Source of the DNA: Paracoccus haematequi
Lineage (GTDB): Bacteria; Pseudomonadota; Alphaproteobacteria; Rhodobacterales; Rhodobacteraceae
NCBI RefSeq assembly: GCF_900631945.1
Contig: NZ_UZWE01000046.1
Location: 25,333 to 89,332 of the forward strand
Length of the DNA stretch: 64,000 nt
Direction of reading: 5' to 3'
A program made the position numbers and the translations under genes. Below, one piece after another: positions 11,425 through 20,152 of the stretch (position 1 is the stretch's first letter; each line of letters starts with the position of its first letter). The notes beneath the pieces are model-generated. The model was not told the DNA's origin, did no database searches, and saw only the letters and a list, made by a program, of their open reading frames with translations.

Positions 11425-12606
11425 CTATCCCACCGTCACGACGCGCACCGCGCCGCCCTTGGCCGACAGCGCGATCTCTCCGTTCGCAAGGCGCAGGGCG
11501 TCGTTGCCGAACACTTCGGCCCGCCAGCCTTTCAGCGCGGGCAGATCCCGCTCGCCCGAGGCGATGGCGTCCAGTTCGGCGGACGAGGCGATCAGCTTGG
11601 GCGCCACGCCCGAGACATCCGCCTTGGCCTTCAGCAGCACCCGCAACAGGTCGGACAGCGCGGCATTGCCGGGCCTGCCGGGTTCGTCGCCCTTGGGCTG
11701 CGGCAGATCCTTCGATTCGACCCCGGCCTTCACGGCGGCCAGGATGCCATTGGCGATGTCGCCCTTGCGCGCCTCGCGCAGCAGCAGGCGGGACCGGCCC
11801 AGATCGGCCTCGGTCAGCGGCTTGGTCGAGGCGACCTCGATCATCGCGTCGTCTTTCAGCACCCGCGACCGGGGGATGTCGCGGTCCTGGGCATAGGCCT
11901 CGCGGAAGCGCGCCAGTTCGCGCAGGATCGCTAGGAAACGCGGCGAATTGGTCCGGGTGCGGATCTTCTGCCAGGCTTCCTCGGGGCGGGTGATATAGGT
12001 CTCGGGGTCTTCCAGGACCGCGATCTCCTCGGCCAGCCAGCTTTCCCGGTTGTTCTTGCGCAGTTCGGCCGACAGGAATTCATAGATGACGCGCAGATGC
12101 GTCACGTCGGCCAGGGCATAGGCGGCCTGGGCATCCGACAGCGGGCGGCGCGACCAGTCGGTGAAGCGCGACGACTTGTCCAGATTGGCCTTGGCGATCT
12201 TGCGGACCAGGGTTTCATAGCCGACCTGTTCGCCAAAGCCGCAGACCATCGCCGCGACCTGGGTGTCGAACAGCGGCTGCGGGAACAGGCCCGCGTCGTG
12301 AAAGAAGATCTCCAGATCCTGGCGGGCGGCGTGGAACACCTTGACCGTCCCGGTATGGCGGAACAGGTCGTAAAGCGGCGCCAGAGACAGGCCTTCAGCC
12401 AGGGGATCGACCAGCACGGCCTCGCCCCCCGGCATCTTGGGGGTCGATGCGGGCGGCAGCGCCAACTGGATCAGGCACAGCTTGGACCAATAGGTCCGTT
12501 CGCGCAGGAATTCGGTATCGACGGTGACATAGGGGGCGGATTTCGCGGTCTCGCAGAACAGGGCGAGATCCTCGGTCCGGGTGATGATGGTGATGTCGTC
12601 GCTCAT
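11425..12606 (-). CDS. rnd: Ribonuclease D
   Basis: This 393-residue 3'-to-5' exoribonuclease matures tRNA and other small RNAs. The DEDDy nuclease domain occupies residues 1-190: VTVDTEFLRERTYW carries the first Asp-Glu pair, FHAARQDLEIF the second Asp, and YALADVTHLRVIYEFL the third Asp with the catalytic Tyr. An HRDC domain follows at about residues 205-290 and a second HRDC-like region at about 310-375, as in E. coli RNase D. It is transcribed away from tgt; a 97-bp gap separates them. Confidence 0.93.
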   Translation of the reverse strand: MSDDITIITRTEDLALFCETAKSAPYVTVDTEFLRERTYWSKLCLIQLALPPASTPKMPGGEAVLVDPLAEGLSLAPLYDLFRHTGTVKVFHAARQDLEIFFHDAGLFPQPLFDTQVAAMVCGFGEQVGYETLVRKIAKANLDKSSRFTDWSRRPLSDAQAAYALADVTHLRVIYEFLSAELRKNNRESWLAEEIAVLEDPETYITRPEEAWQKIRTRTNSPRFLAILRELARFREAYAQDRDIPRSRVLKDDAMIEVASTKPLTEADLGRSRLLLREARKGDIANGILAAVKAGVESKDLPQPKGDEPGRPGNAALSDLLRVLLKAKADVSGVAPKLIASSAELDAIASGERDLPALKGWRAEVFGNDALRLANGEIALSAKGGAVRVVTVG

Positions 12607-12703
12607 ATGGGGCTTTCATGCCGGGCGGTTCGTCCGCCAATTGGGAACCGATAAGCCCAAGCGATCCCGTTGAAAAGCGTTTTTGGTCAGCGGGACTGAC
12701 GGA

Positions 12704-13834
12704 TCACAGAGGTTCGATATCCCCCTGCGCGCGGAGGGCATGGAAATCGGCGACGAAATCGTCCAGCCGCCCCTGGGCGATGGCCGCCCGCAGACCCGCC
12801 ATCAGCTCTTGGAAGTAATGCAGGTTGTGCCAGGTCAGCAGCATGCCCGAGATCATTTCCCCGGCGCGGAAGACGTGGTGCAGATAGGCGCGGCTATAGC
12901 CGGTGCAGGCCGGGCAGGTGCAATCGGCGTCCAGCGGGCGCGGGTCGTCGGCGTGGCGGGCATTCTTGATGGCGACGGGGCCGCGCCGGGTCCATGCCTG
13001 CCCGGTGCGCCCCGACCGGGACGGCAGCACACAGTCCATCATGTCGACGCCGCGCTGCACGGCGCCCACGATGTCGTCGGGCTTACCCACGCCCATCAGA
13101 TAGCGCGGCTTGTCGACGGGCAGGAAACCGGGGGCATAGTCCAGGACGCCGAACATCGCCGCCTGCCCCTCGCCCACGGCCAGGCCGCCGATGGCATAGC
13201 CGTCGAAACCGATGGCCTTCAGCGCCTCGGCCGATTCCTCGCGCAATTCCGGCGTGACGCCGCCCTGCATGATGCCGAACAGCGCATGGCCGGGGCGGTC
13301 GCCGAAGGCGTCGCGCGACCGTTGCGCCCAGCGCATCGACAGGCGCATCGACTGGGCGACGGCCTCCTCGGTCGCGGGCAGGGCGGGGCATTCGTCGAAG
13401 CACATCACGATGTCGCTGCCCAGCAGGCGCTGAATCTCCATGCTGGTTTCGGGCGACAGCAGATGGCGGGATCCGTCGATATGGGACGAAAAGGTGACGC
13501 CATCCTCGGTCAGCTTGCGCAGCGCGGCCAGCGACATGACCTGGAACCCGCCGGAATCGGTCAGGATCGGCCTGTCCCAGTTCATGAAGCGGTGCAGGCC
13601 GCCCAGCCGCGCGATCCGTTCGGCGCCGGGGCGCAGCATCAGGTGATAGGTGTTGCCCAGCAGGATGTCGGCCCCCGTCGTACGCACCGATTCCGGCAGC
13701 ATCGCCTTGACCGTGGCGGCGGTGCCGACCGGCATGAAGGCGGGCGTACGGATGTCCCCTCTGGGGGTGTGGATCGTGCCCGTCCGGGCGCGGCCGTCGG
13801 TGGCATGGAGGGTAAAGTGGAAACGCTCGCTCAT
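12704..13834 (-). CDS. tgt: Queuine tRNA-ribosyltransferase (tRNA-guanine transglycosylase)
   Basis: Tgt exchanges guanine 34 of GUN-anticodon tRNAs for the queuosine precursor preQ1. The 376-residue protein has the substrate pocket [12 protein letters not shown], the [12 protein letters not shown] and IMQGGV motifs, the nucleophile Asp region [16 protein letters not shown], and the zinc site [16 protein letters not shown] with its Cys and His ligands. The open frame extends 70 codons upstream, but ATG 13834 gives the [14 protein letters not shown] family start. No queA or other que gene is adjacent. Confidence 0.95.
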   Translation of the reverse strand: MSERFHFTLHATDGRARTGTIHTPRGDIRTPAFMPVGTAATVKAMLPESVRTTGADILLGNTYHLMLRPGAERIARLGGLHRFMNWDRPILTDSGGFQVMSLAALRKLTEDGVTFSSHIDGSRHLLSPETSMEIQRLLGSDIVMCFDECPALPATEEAVAQSMRLSMRWAQRSRDAFGDRPGHALFGIMQGGVTPELREESAEALKAIGFDGYAIGGLAVGEGQAAMFGVLDYAPGFLPVDKPRYLMGVGKPDDIVGAVQRGVDMMDCVLPSRSGRTGQAWTRRGPVAIKNARHADDPRPLDADCTCPACTGYSRAYLHHVFRAGEMISGMLLTWHNLHYFQELMAGLRAAIAQGRLDDFVADFHALRAQGDIEPL

Positions 13835-13958
13835 CGGGGGGGCCTGTCGCTGGAACCGGGCGTGTCTAGCGAAGCGGGGCGGAATTCGCAATGCGCCCTT
13901 CTCTGGACGGCGGCGGGGCAGACGCCTATATAATGGCCAAATCTGACAGGAACACGCC

Positions 13959-14312
13959 ATGACCGACTTGCAGGAAGGCGCCCCGCTGATCGCGCCCTCG
14001 ACCACCGACCATCCGCTGTATGACAGCATCGTCGAGGCCTGCAAGACCGTCTATGACCCGGAGATTCCGGTGAACATCTTCGATCTGGGGCTGATCTACA
14101 CGATCCAGGTGAACCCCGAGAACGAGGTTCGGATCGTCATGACCCTGACCGCGCCCGGCTGCCCCGTCGCCGGAGAGATGCCGGGCTGGGTGGCCGACGC
14201 GGTCGAGCCGCTGCCGGGCGTCAAGCAGGTCGATGTCGAGATGACCTTCCAGCCGCAATGGGGCATGGACATGATGTCCGACGAGGCGCGGCTGGAACTG
14301 GGCTTCATGTAG
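13959..14312 (+). CDS. DUF59 / MIP18-family Fe-S assembly protein (SufT-like)
   Basis: This 117-residue protein carries the MIP18/DUF59 fold: [25 protein letters not shown], then [18 protein letters not shown] with the conserved Cys that characterises SufT-type Fe-S maturation factors, and a C-terminal [11 protein letters not shown]. Members help load Fe-S clusters into target proteins. An AGGAA ribosome site precedes ATG 13959. A HesB/IscA-type gene follows 126 bp downstream, so this looks like the tail end of a suf-like set, although no sufBCDS genes are in the window. Confidence 0.88.
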   Translation: MTDLQEGAPLIAPSTTDHPLYDSIVEACKTVYDPEIPVNIFDLGLIYTIQVNPENEVRIVMTLTAPGCPVAGEMPGWVADAVEPLPGVKQVDVEMTFQPQWGMDMMSDEARLELGFM

Positions 14313-14353
14313 GCCGCCTTTGGCGGCGGTGGCCGGACGCTTCGCAGCCCCAA

Positions 14354-14375
14354 GGGTATTTGCACCAAGGCAAAA
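14354..14375 (+). repeat. Copy 1 of a short dispersed motif (TATTTG..CCAAGGCAAA)
   Basis: A 22-bp string containing TATTTG, two variable bases and CCAAGGCAAA lies 41 bases after the DUF59 stop. An 18-of-22 match occurs at 26319-26340 inside ispDF. No hairpin or ORF explains it. It may be a family-specific dispersed element or processing site. Confidence 0.45.
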
Positions 14376-14438
14376 GGACCGCGACTTGATGGGCGCGGGT
14401 CGCGGCATTATCTTTCGGACGAACAGAAGGAACGCGCC

Positions 14439-14810
14439 ATGTTTGCCATCCCCGGATCGGTGCCGGTCACGATCACCCCTGCCGCCGAACGCCAGATCGC
14501 CCGGCTGATGTCGGGCAAGAACGCCTTTGGTCTGCGGATCGGGCTGAAGAAGGGCGGCTGCGCGGGCATGGAATACACCATGGACCTGGTCGAGGCCGCA
14601 GAGCCAAACGAAGAAGTCGTGGAACAGGGCGACGCGCGGGTTCTGATCGCGCCGCGCGCGCAAATGTTCCTGTTCGGGACCGAGATCGATTACGAGAACG
14701 GCCTGCTGGAATCGGGCTTCAGGTTCCGCAACCCCAACGTCACCGACGCCTGCGGCTGCGGCGAATCGGTGCGGTTCGAGCCGCTGGACGGCAGCCGCGC
14801 CGCCGGGTGA
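14439..14810 (+). CDS. A-type Fe-S cluster carrier, HesB/IscA/SufA family
   Basis: This 123-residue protein has the A-type carrier fold with the three ligand Cys: KKGGCAGMEY (Cys about residue 41) and the C-terminal CGCGES pair. It accepts clusters from a scaffold and delivers them to apo-enzymes. An AGAAGGAA ribosome site precedes ATG 14439. Pairing with the upstream DUF59 gene supports a SUF-type role, but sufA, iscA and erpA cannot be told apart here, so no symbol is given. Confidence 0.9.
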   Translation: MFAIPGSVPVTITPAAERQIARLMSGKNAFGLRIGLKKGGCAGMEYTMDLVEAAEPNEEVVEQGDARVLIAPRAQMFLFGTEIDYENGLLESGFRFRNPNVTDACGCGESVRFEPLDGSRAAG

Positions 14811-14900
14811 TCCGAATTGCGCCGGGTTTCGGCGCTATCATGATTGCGAAGCCGCCGCCCTACCCCTAAGCCGACGCAAACGCTTGCAAGGGGGAATGGC

Positions 14901-15647
14901 ATGGCACCGCGCAAACTGGCCGCCGGAAACTGGAAGATGAACGGCGATCTGGCCGCCCTGGCCGAAATCGACGCCCTGGTCGCGGCCCATCCGACGCCGG
15001 GTTGCGACGTTCTGATCTGTCCGCCCGCAGTGCTGATCCATCCGATGAAGGCGCGGATCGGCAGGGCGGCCATCGCGGTCGGCGGGCAGGATTGTCATGC
15101 CAGGACCTCGGGCGCGCATACCGGCGACATCGCGGCGGCGCAGCTGCGGGACGCCGGTGCGACCCATGTCATTCTGGGACATTCCGAACGCCGCGCCGAT
15201 CACGGGGAAACCGATGCGGCGGTGGCCGCCAAGGCGGCGGCGGCCCATGCCGCCGGTCTGGTCGCGATCATCTGCGTGGGCGAGACTGAGGCGCAGCGGG
15301 ATGCCGGCCGGACGCTGACGGTCATCGCCGCGCAACTGGACGGGTCGATCCCCGAAGGCGCGACGGCTTCCAATACCGTCATCGCCTATGAGCCTGTCTG
15401 GGCCATCGGCACCGGGCGCACCCCCACCGGCGACCAGATCGCCGAGGTCCATGCCCTGATGCGCGAACGGCTGACAGGCAAAGTGGCGGATGCCGCAGGG
15501 GTCCGGCTGCTGTACGGAGGCAGCGTCAAGCCGGGCAACGCGGCCGAGATCTTTGCCATTCCGCATGTCGACGGCGCCCTGGTCGGTGGGGCCAGCCTGA
15601 AGGCCGTGGATTTCGGCCCGATTATCGCGGCGCTGTCAGCGGCCTAG
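14901..15647 (+). CDS. tpiA: Triosephosphate isomerase
   Basis: This 248-residue TIM-barrel enzyme interconverts dihydroxyacetone phosphate and glyceraldehyde 3-phosphate. The active-site residues are visible: Lys in AAGNWKMNG, His in VILGHSERR and Glu in [11 protein letters not shown], followed by the phosphate loops YGGSVKPGN and [12 protein letters not shown] 14901 is chosen over an upstream in-frame ATG because it gives the family start [14 protein letters not shown] and has an AAGGGGG ribosome site. Its 3' end overlaps the convergent diguanylate cyclase gene by 26 bp. Confidence 0.96.
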   Translation: MAPRKLAAGNWKMNGDLAALAEIDALVAAHPTPGCDVLICPPAVLIHPMKARIGRAAIAVGGQDCHARTSGAHTGDIAAAQLRDAGATHVILGHSERRADHGETDAAVAAKAAAAHAAGLVAIICVGETEAQRDAGRTLTVIAAQLDGSIPEGATASNTVIAYEPVWAIGTGRTPTGDQIAEVHALMRERLTGKVADAAGVRLLYGGSVKPGNAAEIFAIPHVDGALVGGASLKAVDFGPIIAALSAA

Positions 15648-16632
15648 GACCGCCCTCCAGCGGCAGGGGCGCGACCGAGACGCGGCCCTTACCCATCCGC
15701 TTGGATTGATAAAGCGCCACATCCGCATCTTCCAACATCCGGTCGATGGCGTCGGCGGCATAGCCCGCCGACAGCACGATCCCCAGGCTGGCCGAGATCC
15801 CGCAGCCCTCGGGCGAGGCTTCCTCGATCCCGCGGATGATCCGGGTGCCGATGGCGGTCAGCGCCTGGCAGGACCAGGATCCCCCCAAGATCAGGACGAA
15901 TTCGTCGCCGCCGATCCGCGCCACATGATCGCGCGACCGCACCACCCGACCCAGCACATGCGCGACATCGCCCAGCAGCCGGTCGCCCGCGGCATGGCCC
16001 AGCCGGTCGTTCACCTGCTTGAAATTGTCGAGGTCCAGATGCACCAGGGCAAATCCCCCCATTCCCCCGCGCGGATCCAAGGCGTTGCGCAAGGCCGCCT
16101 GCAAGCCCCTGCGGTTCAGCAGGCCGGTCAGAGCGTCGGTATGAGCCTCGCGTTCGGCATCCTGGCGGGCCAGCATCAGGTGACGGTTGAAGCGCGCCAG
16201 TTCCTGCTGGACCGCCCGGTTCGCTTCCTGAAGGAACATCAGCTCCAGGGCCAGTTCAGTGGGGGCGAAGTCCGATTCGGTCAGGCCGAACGCTGCGACC
16301 GCATCCGACAGCGACACGCCGAAGCCGAAATTCAGCAGCAGCCCGCCGAAGCCGGGCGTCACCACATGGCCGCGCAGCATCAACTGGCGGCGATGGCGCA
16401 GGCGCAGGGCCAGCCGGTCCCCCGGCGCCGCCCCGCGGATCGCGCCGATGACATGGCCCGAGGCGGCACCCTGCGCCTCGACGAAGATGTCCTCGACCCC
16501 TTGCGCGCAGGGCGGCATCAGCTTGCGCATGGTCGGCCCGGCGAAATGGATCAGCCCGCACTGGGCAATGCACAGGTGCATCGGCATCAGGCGATCAAGC
16601 GCATCCTGTCCCAAGGTCAGGGTATGGGTCAT
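15622..16632 (-). CDS. Diguanylate cyclase with N-terminal HNOBA-like domain
   Basis: This 336-residue cytoplasmic protein probably makes c-di-GMP in response to the H-NOX-like protein encoded just upstream. Residues 1-125 resemble the heme-NO-binding-associated (HNOBA) domain ([25 protein letters not shown]). Residues 125-160 look like a signalling helix, and 165-325 form a GGDEF domain with the active GGDEF at 241-245. A product-inhibition I-site RSRD occurs at 232-235, correctly spaced. ATG 16632 overlaps the stop of the H-NOX-like gene by four bases (ATGA), so the pair is translationally coupled. The 3' end overlaps tpiA tail to tail. Confidence 0.88.
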   Translation of the reverse strand: MTHTLTLGQDALDRLMPMHLCIAQCGLIHFAGPTMRKLMPPCAQGVEDIFVEAQGAASGHVIGAIRGAAPGDRLALRLRHRRQLMLRGHVVTPGFGGLLLNFGFGVSLSDAVAAFGLTESDFAPTELALELMFLQEANRAVQQELARFNRHLMLARQDAEREAHTDALTGLLNRRGLQAALRNALDPRGGMGGFALVHLDLDNFKQVNDRLGHAAGDRLLGDVAHVLGRVVRSRDHVARIGGDEFVLILGGSWSCQALTAIGTRIIRGIEEASPEGCGISASLGIVLSAGYAADAIDRMLEDADVALYQSKRMGKGRVSVAPLPLEGGPRPLTAPR

Positions 16633-17144
16633 GGGGCATGGGCCTTGGACGAAAGATGAAAGGTGCGCGCGGCGGCAAAGGATGAATCCGACACGTCGAT
16701 GCAAAGGCCGCCTTCCCCCGGCGTGATCACGCACAGCGCGCCGTAATCATCGGCCATCGCGCGCAGCAGCCCGCTCAGCAGGGCGGTCCAGGCCGCCGGT
16801 CCGTCCGACAGCGTGACCCACAGCAACCCGTCATCGCTGCGCGACAGGGCGATTTCAGGGACGCTCAGGTCGTCGGTGACCAGGCGGATGCGTTCGGGCA
16901 ACTCGTCCAGGCGCAAGAGGAAATCCAGGAAATCGCGCCCGCAAAACCGCAGAAGCCGCCAGATTTCGTCCTGGCGGACCAGCCAAGCGCCCAGATCCTC
17001 GATCAGTTCATCGACGGGCTTGCCCAGGTGCAGCGCCGCATCGCGCAGCATCTGCCCCGGCGACAGCATGTCCGCGCCGGCCTGCAAGGGCACCGATTCC
17101 GCGTCCAGGAATTTTTCGATCGTGCGGCTGACAAGATCGTGCAT
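16629..17144 (-). CDS. H-NOX-like (heme NO-binding family) protein lacking the heme ligand
   Basis: This 171-residue protein aligns by eye with H-NOX sensors: MHDLVSRTIEKFL at the N-terminus, PVDELIEDLGAWLV, then RLLRFCGRDFLDFLLRLDEL and SGLLRAMADDYGA. In canonical H-NOX the LDxLH segment supplies the proximal heme His; here it reads LDELP, with Pro83 in its place. The YxSxR heme-propionate motif is replaced by TLSDG (111-115). The region after helix 1 is also shorter than usual. Heme binding by the normal mode is therefore unlikely. Coupling to an HNOBA-GGDEF protein suggests it still regulates a cyclase. ATG 17144 has an excellent GGAGGTGA ribosome site. Confidence 0.8.
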   Translation of the reverse strand: MHDLVSRTIEKFLDAESVPLQAGADMLSPGQMLRDAALHLGKPVDELIEDLGAWLVRQDEIWRLLRFCGRDFLDFLLRLDELPERIRLVTDDLSVPEIALSRSDDGLLWVTLSDGPAAWTALLSGLLRAMADDYGALCVITPGEGGLCIDVSDSSFAAARTFHLSSKAHAP

Positions 17145-17196
17145 GCGTCACCTCCGCCACCCTTGATAGGGGCAAGAAATGAACAAATCGCAAAGC

Positions 17197-17484
17197 TCAG
17201 ATCTCCCAGCCATAGCTGCCCGGTCCGGCAAGCGCGGTCCGGGCGGCCATCAGATCGCCGGGCCTGATCTCCAGATCCCCGGCGGCCTCCAGCACGCGGC
17301 GGTCGTCTTCCAGCAGGAAATCCAGGACATGCAAGGCGATATCGGGATCGCCCGCCGCCCGACGCAGATCCTGCGGCCGAAGCCCGGAGGTTTCCAGGAA
17401 GCCGCCGATCAGGTCGGGCCGGTCGGCCATGTACAGCAGGACGGTCATGGCCAGATCCTGGGCGGATTTTCGCGTATATGTCAT
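17197..17484 (-). CDS. DUF3572 family protein
   Basis: This 95-residue helical protein carries the alphaproteobacterial DUF3572 pattern: ALxxLxWLA-like MTVLLYMADRPDLIGGFLETSG, LRPQDLRRAAGDPDIALHVLDFLLEDDRRV, and an Ala/Pro-rich tail. Function is unknown. It lies between the H-NOX-like gene (same strand, 52 bp apart) and the divergent PleD-like cyclase. In relatives DUF3572 genes often sit beside pleD-type regulators, so a link to c-di-GMP signalling is possible but not shown. Confidence 0.85.
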   Translation of the reverse strand: MTYTRKSAQDLAMTVLLYMADRPDLIGGFLETSGLRPQDLRRAAGDPDIALHVLDFLLEDDRRVLEAAGDLEIRPGDLMAARTALAGPGSYGWEI

Positions 17485-17583
17485 CGCTTGTCCTTCGATC
17501 AGGCCGCGGGCCGCCTGTTTGGAAACCCTTTGTTAAGGAATCAATGCCACTCTGCAAAGATCGTCGAAAGGGGGGCGTTATCG

Positions 17584-18969
17584 GTGACTGCGCGTATCCT
17601 GATCGCGGAAAGCAGTGCGACCAGCCGAATCAGCCTCAAGGTCAGGCTGTCGGGCGCCTGTTACGACGTGCTGACCGCAGCCGATGCCGACGAATTCCTG
17701 TCGCAACTTCGCTTGGGGCGCCCCGACCTGATCCTGCTGGGACCGGGGTTCACGGGGCTGCGGCTGGCCGACACCTTCCAGCTTGTCTCGATGGAACGGC
17801 CCCGCACGCCGGTCCTGGTGATGGCCGACGGCGAACGCCGGGTCGAGGCGTTGGAGGCCGGTGCCGCCGCCGTCCTGGACCCCAGGGTCGAGGAACAGAT
17901 GCTGCTGGCCCGCGTGCGCGGCCTGCTGCGCGATGCCGAGGCCGACGACGCCCCCGACTTTTCGCTGGCCGAGGATGCGGGCGGGTTTGCCCATGCGCCT
18001 TCGGGCAACGTGGTGCTGGTGGCCGACCAGCCGGGGCGCGCGCAACGCTGGCGCCATCTCCTGCAACCGCGCCTGAACTGCCGCTTCGCCATCGCCAGCC
18101 CGGACGAGACGCTCAGCGCGGCGGCCCAGGGCGATGCCGCGGATCTGTACATCATCGCCGCCGATATCGACCGCAAGGGCGACGGGCTGCGCCTGCTGTC
18201 CGAACTGCGGTCGCGCAACGGATCGAAAGAGGCCGGGTTCGCCGTCCTGGTCGCCCCCGAGCGCGAGGAATTGTGCGCCATCGCCCTGGATCTGGGCGCG
18301 GGCGAGGTGCTCCCGCTGGATCCGGCCGAGGACAACAACGCCGAAATCGCCGCCCTGGCGCTGCGCAACCAGCTTGACCGCAAGCGCCGCGCCGACAGCC
18401 GGCGCGAGGAAATGAAGCGCAACATGGCCTGGGCCATGTCCGACCCGCTGACGGGGCTGCACAACCGCCGTTATGCCCTGCCCCGGCTGGCCGAGATCGC
18501 GCGCGGGGCGATGAAGCGGCAGGACGGGTTCGCGGTGATGGCGCTCGACCTGGACCGGTTCAAGACGATCAACGACAATTTCGGACATGCGGCGGGCGAT
18601 GCGGTTCTGTGCGACGTGGCCCGCCGGGTCGATTCCATCGTCTCGAACCAGGGCCTGACCGCCCGTCTGGGGGGCGAGGAATTCCTGGTCGTGCTGCCCC
18701 ACGCGACCGAGGCCGAGGCCCATCGCATGGCCGAGGAAATCCGCCGCGCCGTGGAAACGCGGCCGACGCTGCTGCCCCCCATCTCGGGCGGGGGCGAGGT
18801 CCAGGCCACGTTATCGATCGGCGTCGCCTTCGAACAGGCGCCCTTCCATATCAGCCGTCCCGACATCCTGGCCGAGATCGCCCTGGAGCGGGCCGACCGG
18901 GCGATGATCGCGGCCAAGTCCCTGGGGCGCAACCGCGTGCTGCTGGCGCCGACCCAGCCCGTCCATTGA
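17584..18969 (+). CDS. PleD-like diguanylate cyclase with degenerate receiver domains
   Basis: This 461-residue protein has the PleD layout: receiver 1 (residues 1-118), receiver 2 (about 140-260) and GGDEF (about 285-455, with GGEEF at 363-367). Receiver 1 lacks the acidic pair (Glu9-Ser10) and the phosphoacceptor position is Gly53 (DLILLGPG), so phosphorylation there is unlikely. The I-site RxxD position reads SNQG (354-357), so product inhibition is probably lost too. The cyclase active site itself looks intact. GTG 17584 is the start, with an AAAGGGGGG ribosome site. It is divergent from DUF3572. Activation may be constitutive or through protein partners. Confidence 0.85.
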   Translation: MTARILIAESSATSRISLKVRLSGACYDVLTAADADEFLSQLRLGRPDLILLGPGFTGLRLADTFQLVSMERPRTPVLVMADGERRVEALEAGAAAVLDPRVEEQMLLARVRGLLRDAEADDAPDFSLAEDAGGFAHAPSGNVVLVADQPGRAQRWRHLLQPRLNCRFAIASPDETLSAAAQGDAADLYIIAADIDRKGDGLRLLSELRSRNGSKEAGFAVLVAPEREELCAIALDLGAGEVLPLDPAEDNNAEIAALALRNQLDRKRRADSRREEMKRNMAWAMSDPLTGLHNRRYALPRLAEIARGAMKRQDGFAVMALDLDRFKTINDNFGHAAGDAVLCDVARRVDSIVSNQGLTARLGGEEFLVVLPHATEAEAHRMAEEIRRAVETRPTLLPPISGGGEVQATLSIGVAFEQAPFHISRPDILAEIALERADRAMIAAKSLGRNRVLLAPTQPVH

Positions 18970-19058
18970 TGCGACAAAAGGGGCAGGACAGAGGGGCTGG
19001 CAACGGGGCGGCGCAGCCCCTACATTGGCATCGCCCGCCAGACTTTCCGGAGATTGCC

Positions 19059-19472
19059 ATGCCCTCGACCGCAGCCCCCCTCGATTCATCCGAACGCCCT
19101 ACCGGCCAGGCGATGCTGCGGGGCGCGTTGGGCCGCTGTCCCCGCTGCGGCGAGGGCAAGCTGTTCCGGTCCTTTCTGAAGGTTGCCGATCACTGCCCCG
19201 CCTGCAACGAGGCGCTGCACCATCAGCGCGCCGACGACGGCCCGGCCTATCTGACGATCCTGCTGGTCTCGCATCTGGGCGCGCCGCTGCTGCTGGCCTG
19301 CTATGTGGCGTGGCGGCCCTCGGCCATGACGATGATCTGGACCTTCGGCCTGGGCGCGGTGATCCTGTCGCTGCTGCTGCTGCCGCGCATCAAGGGCGCC
19401 TTCGTGGGCCTGCAATGGGCACGGCGGATGCACGGTTTCGGCGCGGAACCAAGGCCCCTGGCATCATCGTGA
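19059..19472 (+). CDS. DUF983 family membrane protein
   Basis: This 137-residue protein starts with a Cys-rich zinc-ribbon-like segment (GRCPRCGEGKLF and DHCPACNEAL, residues 26-55), then an ADDGPAYLTILLVSH motif and two hydrophobic helices at about 68-90 and 93-112. This is the DUF983 pattern; in some bacteria the family is linked to cytochrome oxidase regions, but its role is unknown. Its TGA stop overlaps the GTG start of the Nudix gene (GTGA), so the two are coupled. Confidence 0.87.
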   Translation: MPSTAAPLDSSERPTGQAMLRGALGRCPRCGEGKLFRSFLKVADHCPACNEALHHQRADDGPAYLTILLVSHLGAPLLLACYVAWRPSAMTMIWTFGLGAVILSLLLLPRIKGAFVGLQWARRMHGFGAEPRPLASS

Positions 19473-20152
19473 CCGACCCCACGCCCATCCGCGACGCGGC
19501 GACGGTGATCCTGCTGCGCAGGACGGCGGGCGGCGCCTCGGTCCTGATGGGGATGCGCGGGGCGGGGGCGGTGTTCATGCCGTCGAAATACGTCTTTCCC
19601 GGCGGCGCGGTCGATGCCGAGGACGCCTTTGTTCCGCTGGCCGCGCCGCTGGTCCAGCCGCATCGCGGCCGCCTGGCCCAGGAACCGCGTCCCGGCCAGC
19701 GGCCCGATCCCGACGCCATCGCCGCCGCCGCCCTGCGCGAGCTGGCCGAGGAGACCGGCCAGTTGATCGGCCGCCCCGGACCCTGCGGCTGGCCGGGCTT
19801 TGCCGAGGCGGGGCTTGCCCCCGATGCCTCGGCCCTGACCTATCTGTTCCGCGCGATCACGCCGCCGGGCCGCCCGCGCCGGTTCGATGCGCATTTCTTC
19901 GTGGCCGACGCCGCCAGCCTGGTCACCGATCCCGACGATTTCAGCCGCGCCTGCGACGAGCTTTCGCACCTGCACTGGGTGCCGCTGCCCCAGGCGCGGG
20001 CCTTGGACCTGCCCTTCATCACCGAGGTGGTTCTGGCCGAATTGTCCGGCCTGATCGCGGGCCTGCCGCAGGACGCGCCGCTGCCGGTGCCCGAGACGGT
20101 GCCGTTCTTCGACAACCGCACGCCGGCCCCGCGCTTCGCCCAGATCGCCTAG
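19469..20152 (+). CDS. Nudix hydrolase (NUDT19/CoA-pyrophosphatase-like)
   Basis: This 227-residue hydrolase begins VTDPTPIRDAATVILLRR and contains VFPGGAVDAED, followed after a 30-residue insertion by the Nudix helix ALRELAEETGQL with the catalytic Glu residues (RExxEExG). The split Nudix box and the downstream FDAHFFVAD and LHWVPLPQA segments resemble the NUDT7/NUDT19 group, which act on CoA derivatives; substrate specificity is an inference. It starts at GTG 19469, overlapping the DUF983 stop. Its TAG stop overlaps the TAG stop of the convergent paaG-like gene in the palindrome CTAG (20149-20152). Confidence 0.87.
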   Translation: MTDPTPIRDAATVILLRRTAGGASVLMGMRGAGAVFMPSKYVFPGGAVDAEDAFVPLAAPLVQPHRGRLAQEPRPGQRPDPDAIAAAALRELAEETGQLIGRPGPCGWPGFAEAGLAPDASALTYLFRAITPPGRPRRFDAHFFVADAASLVTDPDDFSRACDELSHLHWVPLPQARALDLPFITEVVLAELSGLIAGLPQDAPLPVPETVPFFDNRTPAPRFAQIA

